The translations under genes were made by a program, and so were the position numbers. A stretch of DNA of 8,536 nucleotides from JBOGWP01 sp050693875 (GTDB lineage: Bacteria; Actinomycetota; CADDZG01; JAHWKV01; JBOGWP01). A model generated the notes under the pieces. The model was not told the DNA's origin and ran no database searches. It worked only from the letters and a program-made list of their open reading frames with translations. Of this stretch, positions 1-5,188 are shown piece by piece (the first letter of the stretch is position 1; each line of letters starts with the position of its first letter). Location: the NCBI GenBank assembly GCA_050693875.1, contig JBOGWP010000196.1:1-8536 (forward strand). Reading direction: 5' to 3'.

Positions 1-1471
1 CCTGGGCGGCCACCAGGCGCTTGCGGGAGGCGGCAAGCTCGTCCAGGCGGGCAAGCAGCTCCTCGGTCAGGCGGACGTTTCGAAGCACCACCCCCGCCTG
101 GGCGGCGAGGTCGGCGATCAGCTTGGACTCGACCGACGACAGCGACTCTCCGGGCCGCTTGGCGAGCGACAGCGCTCCCAGGACCTCCCCGCGGTGCGAG
201 ACCTCGACCCGCCGGTCCGCCTGCTCCGGGGAAGTGCCCTCGGGCCAGGTTGCCGCCGGGCGCATCTCCGGTCCCATGCGGAGCCACACCGTCGCCGACT
301 TGGCACCCGTTCCCTCGGCGAGCAGGCGCGCCATGCGCCCGAGCAGCTCTTCAATCGCGTACACCCCGGCCACCCTCGAGGAGAACTCAGAGAGGACTTC
401 GTACGGTGTCGCCCGCTTGCCGTAGACCAGACGGTTGGCCAGGAGCTGGACCCGCGAGCGCACCGGCTGGAAGGCCACCGCCACCACCGCAGTCGCGGCG
501 ATCGACAGCGCGAGGTTGGGGCGATCCCCCGCACCCACCACCCGTCCCACCCCGACCACCAACGCCACGTACACCGCGGTGATGAAGCCGGCGAGGGTGC
601 CGTAGACCAGGGTCTTGTTGATCACCACGTCGATGTCGTAGAGCCGGTACTTCAAGATGGCGATGCCGATCCCGGCAGGCACCGCCATGACCGCCAGCGA
701 GAACAGAAGGTTCTCCGCCCAATTCGGCAGCACCGGGGAGAACACGCCCTGCGACCCCAGGACGACAGCGACCATCGCCGCCGAATAGGCCACCCACTTG
801 TGCTGCTGGCGCTCCTCCCCCCTCGACCGGATGAAGCGGGCGATCAGCGACACGATCGCGATCCCCAGGGCGACCGCCACGAGGAGTTGGGCTCCTTCGA
901 GCACCTCGAGGGCGCCGGCAAGCGCCGGGACGCCGAGGGGGTTGGGGGGCCCGTTGCGAAGGTCGCCGAGCGGGCCGGGGCGTAGCAGCGTGCCGACGGA
1001 GTAGGCACCCACACCGATCCCCACCGCCCAGAGGGCGAATCGCCGGGGGGCCGAGGTCGCTCGCCCCTCCGGGAACAGGATGAAGACGGGCACGGCGAGG
1101 CTCACCCCGGCAATCCAGAGCAGGTCCCCGGTGATCTGGAACGTCGCGCTGAGTACGGCGGGCGAGTGCCAGATCTCCTGCATGACCCGGCCGAGGACGC
1201 CGAGGAGGTTGCCCACCGCGACGACCAGCGCCATCCCCAGGAGCAGCGCCCCGATGGGGTTCCTCGGTTGGTGGGACATGACCAGCGCACCGACGGCGGC
1301 CAGACCGGCGAACGCGGCGACGGGGGGGACGATGTCGAGCAGGGTCTCCTCGCCCGGTGGGAACAAGGTGTGCTCGATGACCCAGCTGGCCCCGAGCACC
1401 ACCGCCCAGGTTGCGAAGAGCGGCCAGGCCAGGCGCCGCCGGCGGGGTTCGGTCATCCGAACATCGCCCAT
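1..1471 (-). CDS. Membrane sensor histidine kinase HK1 (C-terminus beyond left edge)
   Basis: This is the N-terminal 490 residues of a multi-pass sensor histidine kinase whose frame runs off the left edge. About ten hydrophobic segments fill residues 15-335, with family motifs QPRNPIG (68-74), ILFPEGR (131-137), RSRGEERQQ (215-223) and YRLYDIDVVI (275-284). A GAF-type domain follows (about 350-475, opening VYGKRATPYEV), then a coiled linker ending RLVAAQ exactly where the H-box should begin. Kinase competence therefore cannot be judged here. ATG 1471 is chosen because it is the first in-frame ATG after the stop at 1522 and has GAGGG seven bases upstream; ATG 1456 is a weaker alternative. It is divergent from vapB across 81 bp. 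The membrane-GAF-linker order matches HK2 and HK3, so HisKA_3 and HATPase domains are expected beyond the edge (inference). The signal sensed is unknown. Confidence 0.9.
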   Translation of the reverse strand, partial: MGDVRMTEPRRRRLAWPLFATWAVVLGASWVIEHTLFPPGEETLLDIVPPVAAFAGLAAVGALVMSHQPRNPIGALLLGMALVVAVGNLLGVLGRVMQEIWHSPAVLSATFQITGDLLWIAGVSLAVPVFILFPEGRATSAPRRFALWAVGIGVGAYSVGTLLRPGPLGDLRNGPPNPLGVPALAGALEVLEGAQLLVAVALGIAIVSLIARFIRSRGEERQQHKWVAYSAAMVAVVLGSQGVFSPVLPNWAENLLFSLAVMAVPAGIGIAILKYRLYDIDVVINKTLVYGTLAGFITAVYVALVVGVGRVVGAGDRPNLALSIAATAVVAVAFQPVRSRVQLLANRLVYGKRATPYEVLSEFSSRVAGVYAIEELLGRMARLLAEGTGAKSATVWLRMGPEMRPAATWPEGTSPEQADRRVEVSHRGEVLGALSLAKRPGESLSSVESKLIADLAAQAGVVLRNVRLTEELLARLDELAASRKRLVAAQ

Positions 1472-1514
1472 CAGGCGGCCCTCGCCTGGGCCCGGGGGAG
1501 GCCGCGTCGAGCGG

Positions 1515-1560
1515 TTACATCAACAGAACATGACTTGTTATCATTTGATCGGATGATCCG
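1515..1560. promoter_or_regulatory. AT-rich divergent control region, possible vapBC operator
   Basis: In a window of about 70% GC, positions 1515-1550 are only about 31% GC (11 of 36). The stretch lies between the divergent starts of HK1 (1471) and vapB (1553). It holds three small inverted repeats: AACA-N5-TGTT (1527-1539), ATCAT-N8-ATGAT (1540-1557) and CGGAT-G-ATCCG (1550-1560). The last two run over the vapB start codon. A -10-like TATCAT at 1539-1544 would place transcription start close to 1551-1553. No Shine-Dalgarno sequence precedes vapB, so a leaderless message is possible. VapBC complexes commonly repress their own promoters through such repeats (family knowledge). Use of these particular sites is inference, and no convincing -35 box was found. 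Confidence 0.4.
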
Positions 1561-1819
1561 CACCCAGATCTCGCTCACGCCGGCGCAGATGGACGGTCTC
1601 AGGAGGGCGGCAAAGCGCCGAGGCATTTCCATGGCAGCGGTGATTCGAGAGGCGGTGGAACGAGAGATCGCCGCCGATCCCGGCGAGCGAGACCTTCTCT
1701 GGGAGCGAGTCTTCGAGGTCGTCGGGCGGGGCCGCGACCTCGAAGCTAGAACCGATGTGGCGCGCCGGCACGACGCGTATCTGGACGAGGCCCTCGCAGG
1801 CGAATCGGCCTCAGAGTGA
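1553..1819 (+). CDS. vapB: VapB-type ribbon-helix-helix antitoxin
   Basis: This 88-residue protein is the likely antitoxin of a type II toxin-antitoxin pair. It would bind and neutralise the downstream PIN-domain toxin and repress the shared promoter. Residues 2-9 (IRTQISLT) form the DNA-contacting strand of a ribbon-helix-helix fold. Two helices follow: 10-24, and 26-40 with SMAAVIREAV. The tail, with RRHDAYLDEALA at 71-82, resembles the toxin-wrapping C-terminus common in this VapB group. The start at 1553 puts the strand right at the N-terminus, as is usual; the frame stays open upstream, but that part is antisense to HK1. The stop overlaps the vapC start by four bases (GTGA). No ribosome-binding site is visible before the ATG. 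Its GC content matches its neighbours, so recent transfer is not evident. Without a search, the VapB call rests on fold pattern and partner. Confidence 0.85.
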   Translation: MIRTQISLTPAQMDGLRRAAKRRGISMAAVIREAVEREIAADPGERDLLWERVFEVVGRGRDLEARTDVARRHDAYLDEALAGESASE

Positions 1820-2214
1820 GCGTCTTCGTCGATACGTCGGCGATCTACGCCCTGCTCTCGGCCTCGGACTCCAGCCACGCGCGCGCACGGCGCGTCCTGA
1901 TCAACCTGCGCGCGCGAGACGAGCGCCTGATCACGACGAGCTACGTGGTGGTGGAGACCTCCATCCTGGTGTCCCGGCGAATGGGGATGCGGATGGCCCG
2001 GGCGCTCTACGAGACGCTCTTTCCCCTCCTGCACGTCCGCTGGGTGGACGAGGAGATGCATCATGAGGGGTCCGCAGCCTGGCTGTCCGCGGGGCGGCGG
2101 GGCGCCTCGCTGGTCGATTGGGTGAGCTTCCAGACGATGCGGCGAGAAGGCGTGGAGGAAGCGTTCGCCTTCGACCCGGACTTCGCCCAGGAGGGCTTCC
2201 GGCTCCTCGACTGA
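1816..2214 (+). CDS. vapC: VapC-type PIN-domain toxin ribonuclease
   Basis: This 132-residue PIN-domain protein is the expected toxin of the pair. VapC enzymes are Mg2+-dependent endoribonucleases that cut tRNA or rRNA and halt translation. The acidic catalytic set is visible: Asp6 in FVDTSAIYAL, Glu47 in VVVETS, Asp101 in SLVDWVSF, and Asp120 or Asp122 in FAFDPDFAQEGF. Length and spacing are typical of intact VapC, so it looks catalytically complete. The start is GTG 1816, overlapping the vapB stop by four bases. There is no closer ATG and no good ribosome-binding site, which implies translational coupling. Asp6 at this position is normal for the family and supports the start. The RNA target cannot be predicted from sequence. 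Some PIN proteins have other roles, but the tight pairing with an RHH protein favours toxin-antitoxin. Confidence 0.9.
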   Translation: MSVFVDTSAIYALLSASDSSHARARRVLINLRARDERLITTSYVVVETSILVSRRMGMRMARALYETLFPLLHVRWVDEEMHHEGSAAWLSAGRRGASLVDWVSFQTMRREGVEEAFAFDPDFAQEGFRLLD

Positions 2215-2307
2215 CTCGGTCGCGAGTGTCGGAGACGTGGTGGCGGGGGCAGAGATGTCACCGCCCACCACTACCGTAAGATCGATGTCATCGGGAGGGG
2301 AAAAGCC

Positions 2308-2868
2308 ATGGCCACCCAGCCCCAGACCGGGCTCACCTACGCCGACCTTCAACGCTTCCCCGAGGACAACCTCCGTCGCGAGCTCATCGACGGGGAGCTG
2401 ATCGTGACCGCTGCTCCCGGACGCGGGCATCAGAACGCCGTGCTGAGGCTGGGTGCCGCGTTGCTCGCATACGTCGACGAGCATGGGGGAGCGGTGTATG
2501 TTGCGCCCCGGGAGGTCTTCCTCACCGATCGCAACGTCGTCGAGCCGGACGTCGTCTTCCTGCGATCCGAACACCTCGGACGCGACGAGGAGCCCTTCGT
2601 CCGCGGAGCGCCGGACCTCGTGGTCGAGGTCTCCTCCCCCTCCACGCGGAGGCTGGAGCTCGTTCGCAAGCTCGAGCTGTACGAGCGCTTCGCCGTCGGG
2701 GAGTACTGGTACGTCGACCTCGACGCCGACCGGGTCGAGGTCTACCGACCGACCGGGGAGCGCTACGGCCCGCCGGTGATGGCGACGCGCGGGGAGGTCC
2801 TTTCCTCGCCGGTCGTCCCCGGCTTCTCGATCGACGTGGACGATCTGGTGGGCCCGCTCGAGACCTGA
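2308..2868 (+). CDS. Uma2-family (DUF820) PD-(D/E)XK nuclease-like protein
   Basis: This 186-residue protein carries the hallmarks of the Uma2 family, a restriction-endonuclease-like fold frequent in cyanobacteria, Chloroflexota and Actinomycetota. In order: an N-terminal YADLQRFPED segment, RRELIDGELIV with Glu30, a helix with GRGHQNAV, VVEPDVVFL with Asp81, PDLVVEVSSPSTRRLE with Glu107, Lys121 on the following helix, then GEYWYVDLD (131-139). Glu30, Asp81, Glu107 and Lys121 form a plausible active site, so it appears intact. Actual nuclease activity and biological role are poorly known for the family. ATG 2308 is preceded by GGGAGGGG at 2293-2300 with a 7-base spacer, a strong ribosome-binding site. 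It lies 93 bp after vapC, which suggests its own expression. A -10-like TAAGAT (2277-2282) precedes it without a clear -35. It converges on HK2. Confidence 0.88.
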   Translation: MATQPQTGLTYADLQRFPEDNLRRELIDGELIVTAAPGRGHQNAVLRLGAALLAYVDEHGGAVYVAPREVFLTDRNVVEPDVVFLRSEHLGRDEEPFVRGAPDLVVEVSSPSTRRLELVRKLELYERFAVGEYWYVDLDADRVEVYRPTGERYGPPVMATRGEVLSSPVVPGFSIDVDDLVGPLET

Positions 2869-2871
2869 CGC

Positions 2872-2990
2872 CCGCCTACCCGCTCCAGTGCCCGCGCCGG
2901 CACCCCCCCCACGACCCTCGTTGGGCTGGCGACCGACCCGAGCATGGATCTCACCGGCCCCAAGTCGACCGCCATCGTAAGCAGCTGCCG
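2872..2990 (-). pseudogene. Decayed C-terminal remnant of a histidine kinase gene
   Basis: On the minus strand between the end of uma2 and the HK2 stop, one frame reads TRVVGGVPARALERVG, against TRVAGRVPARALDPVG at the very end of HK4 (12 of 16 identical). At DNA level 2884-2921 aligns without gaps to 7926-7963 with four mismatches. Further upstream the frame reads MAVDLGPVRS and similar, alignable to the MADRVEALGG segment of the kinases only with small deletions. A start codon, the rest of the kinase and the expected stop are all missing. It is therefore most simply the 3' relic of another tandem kinase copy. The C-rich composition could inflate the DNA match, but position and orientation fit. 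Confidence 0.55.
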
Positions 2991-3002
2991 CCGGCCCGGC
3001 AC

Positions 3003-3022
3003 GGCCCTGGCGACCAGGCGCC
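3003..3022. terminator. Hairpin in the convergent uma2/HK2 gap
   Basis: CCTGG-CGA-CCAGG (3006-3018) forms a five-pair stem that extends by three GC pairs if one base (3019) bulges. It sits between the convergent ends of uma2 and HK2, where a terminator would be useful in both directions. There is no T-tract on either side, so it is only a candidate. The rest of 2869-3070 shows nothing beyond the kinase relic. Confidence 0.2.
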
Positions 3023-3070
3023 GCCGGGATGGTGCGAACCGCGGGCGTCCTCACTTCCGCGCCTCCATCG

Positions 3071-5188
3071 CTAGGCTAGGGTGGGTGCCGCCCGGTTCTG
3101 CCCGCCCGGGGCCGAAACGAAGGCGGCGGGCACGCTGCCGCTGACGGTCACCGAGCCGTCGCCTCCGCGCGCCAGGTCCAGCCTGCCTCCGAGGGCCTCT
3201 ACGCGGTCGACCATGTCGAGCAGCACCGAGTCCGGGCTGCCCTCCCCCTCCTCCGCGCCACGTGCATCGCCACTGCGACGCACGGCGAAGGCCAGCGACG
3301 TGTGGTCGAGCCAGAGAGAGACGTCGACCTCTCGAGCTCCGGACCGGGCGGCCTCTTTGAGCGCGGCGGCGCAGCAGAAGTACACCGCTGCCTCGGCTTG
3401 CGGGTCGAAGCGGGCGCGCGCTGGCTCCTCCACTTCCAGGCTCGCGGCCGGGGTCCACTTGCGGATGTGGGCCTCGAGCGCGGGGACCAGCCCCTGGTCG
3501 ACGAGCAGCGGAGGGTAGATCCCCCGGGCAATCTCGCGGAGGAGCTCGAGGGCCTCGCTGGCCCTGACGGAGATGTCGTCGAGTAGCGCCGCAGCTTCCG
3601 TCGGGTTGCGTTCCATGAGGGCCGTCGCCTCTCGCACATCCGCCGAGAGCTCGACGAGCAGCCGCTCCGTCCCCTCGTGGATTTCTCGCTCGATGCGACG
3701 CTGCTCGGCGTCCCGGGCGAAGTAGAGGCGGCGGCGCGACTCGGCGATCGCCGCCGCCTGGGCGGAGATCTCCGCCAGGCGGGACTCGAGCTCCACGGTC
3801 AGGCTCACGTTGCGCATCGCCGGCCCGGCCTGGGAGGCCAGGGCCGACAGCAACGCCTCCTCGGCCGGGGTGATCGGCTCCCCGGCCGCTTTCGACAGGG
3901 CGATCTCCCCCACGGTCTCGCTCGCGACCGTGACGGAGACGACAAGCTCGAAGCCCCGGAGCGAGGCTTCCTTGGGCCACGTGAAGGAGCGCTCGTCCCC
4001 TCGGGGAAGGAACACGCGGACCCTGACGCGCTCGGCCGCGAGGCCCGCGGCGGCGGCCTCGGCCATGCGCGGGAGCACCTCCTCGACGGAGAGGGCGGCG
4101 GCCATGCGCGCCGAAAAGCTCGCCATCACTTCGTAGGGTGTGGCCCTATCTCCATAGACGAGCCGGTTCGCCAGCCGCTTCACCCACATCTTCACGGGCT
4201 GGAAGGCGGCCGCCACCACCGCCGTGGCTGCGATGGAGAGTGCCGGATTCAGCTCGTCACCGGCCCCGAGGGCTGCGCCGAGGCCCACGACGATCGCCAC
4301 GTAGACGGCGGTGATGAATCCCGCGAGGGCCGCGTACGCCACCGTCCTGGTGATGACGACGTCGATGTCGTAGAGGCGGTGCCTGAGGATGGCCATTCCG
4401 GTGGTGGCGGGCAAGGCCGCGAAGCACAGGACTCCGAGGATCTGGGAGGCTTTCGGCGGGTTGAACGAGGTGGTTGTGACTGCGACGGCCAGCTGCAGCA
4501 GGCCCAGGGTGACGATCGCGCCGCCGAAGACGAACCACTTCATCTGCTGGCGCTCCTCGCCGCGAGACCGATGGAAGCGCAGGACGAGCGATGCCGCTGC
4601 GAGAACCGCCGCGCCGAACCAGACCAGCTCCCCCGTGAGGGCCCCAAGGGCCCGGGCAAGGCGGGGAACGGCCAGCGGGTTGAGGACGTTTGGGAAGGGC
4701 GCGAACGTGGCCGCGACGGCCTCCCGCGTCAGGTTGATGGCGACCCCGGCGCTCGCCACCCAGAGGACCGGCGCCCAGCGCTTCGAGAGGAGTCGTCCGT
4801 CCGGGAAGAGGAGGAGCAGGAACGGTATGGTCCCGAAGACCGGGACCCACGCCCAGTTGGCCACCCAGGCGGCGAGTTCGGCTCCGGGGAGCGAACCTGG
4901 ACGGGCCACCAGCCCGTAGGCGGCGTACTCCAGGCCGAAGAGCTGCAGCGCCGATCCCACGCCCGCGGCGCAGAACATCCACCCGATCGGGTTGGCCGGG
5001 CGGCGGGAAGCCACGAGAGCCCCGATCACTGAGAAGGCCGCCGCCGGCACGAGCGGGTTCCCACGGAACGCCCACTGGTCAGGGGGCCCGATCGGGCTCG
5101 CCAGGATGAAGGCGAGGCCAACCGCGCCGAGCGTGAACGAGATCGCGCACGATCCCCACGCCAGCCAGGACGTCGTACGGCTCCTCAT
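3071..5188 (-). CDS. Membrane sensor histidine kinase HK2 with degenerate ATP-binding domain
   Basis: This 705-residue kinase homologue has the family order: about ten membrane segments (15-330) with SRRPANPIGW (61-70), LFPDGR (127-132), RSRGEERQQ (207-215) and YDIDVVIT (273-280); a GAF domain (about 345-465); a coiled linker; a HisKA_3 H-box with His504 in REIHEGTERL; the RGIYPPLL X-region (555-562); and a C-terminal HATPase-like domain. That last domain lacks its ATP-binding residues. The N-box Asn is Glu612, DxGxG reads RSGDA (638-642), and the G2 glycines are Asp653 and Val655. The DxxxQ phosphatase motif next to the histidine reads EGTER. Yet the frame is unbroken, which suggests a selected pseudokinase. 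ATG 5188 is chosen because it has GGGAG eight bases upstream, begins the membrane domain and gives ATGA with the expected HK3 stop. The frame stays open to 5608, but that part is HK3 coding in another phase. Confidence 0.9.
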   Translation of the reverse strand: MRSRTTSWLAWGSCAISFTLGAVGLAFILASPIGPPDQWAFRGNPLVPAAAFSVIGALVASRRPANPIGWMFCAAGVGSALQLFGLEYAAYGLVARPGSLPGAELAAWVANWAWVPVFGTIPFLLLLFPDGRLLSKRWAPVLWVASAGVAINLTREAVAATFAPFPNVLNPLAVPRLARALGALTGELVWFGAAVLAAASLVLRFHRSRGEERQQMKWFVFGGAIVTLGLLQLAVAVTTTSFNPPKASQILGVLCFAALPATTGMAILRHRLYDIDVVITRTVAYAALAGFITAVYVAIVVGLGAALGAGDELNPALSIAATAVVAAAFQPVKMWVKRLANRLVYGDRATPYEVMASFSARMAAALSVEEVLPRMAEAAAAGLAAERVRVRVFLPRGDERSFTWPKEASLRGFELVVSVTVASETVGEIALSKAAGEPITPAEEALLSALASQAGPAMRNVSLTVELESRLAEISAQAAAIAESRRRLYFARDAEQRRIEREIHEGTERLLVELSADVREATALMERNPTEAAALLDDISVRASEALELLREIARGIYPPLLVDQGLVPALEAHIRKWTPAASLEVEEPARARFDPQAEAAVYFCCAAALKEAARSGAREVDVSLWLDHTSLAFAVRRSGDARGAEEGEGSPDSVLLDMVDRVEALGGRLDLARGGDGSVTVSGSVPAAFVSAPGGQNRAAPTLA

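Noticed and set aside
2238..2270. Hairpin TGGTGG/CCACCA between vapC and uma2 as a terminator.
   Set aside because: Only six pairs around a 21-base loop, with mismatches inside and no T-tract.
1471..3054. A long minus-strand open frame across vapB, vapC and uma2.
   Set aside because: It lies opposite three well-supported plus-strand genes, shows no domain, and fits the pattern of a GC-driven shadow.
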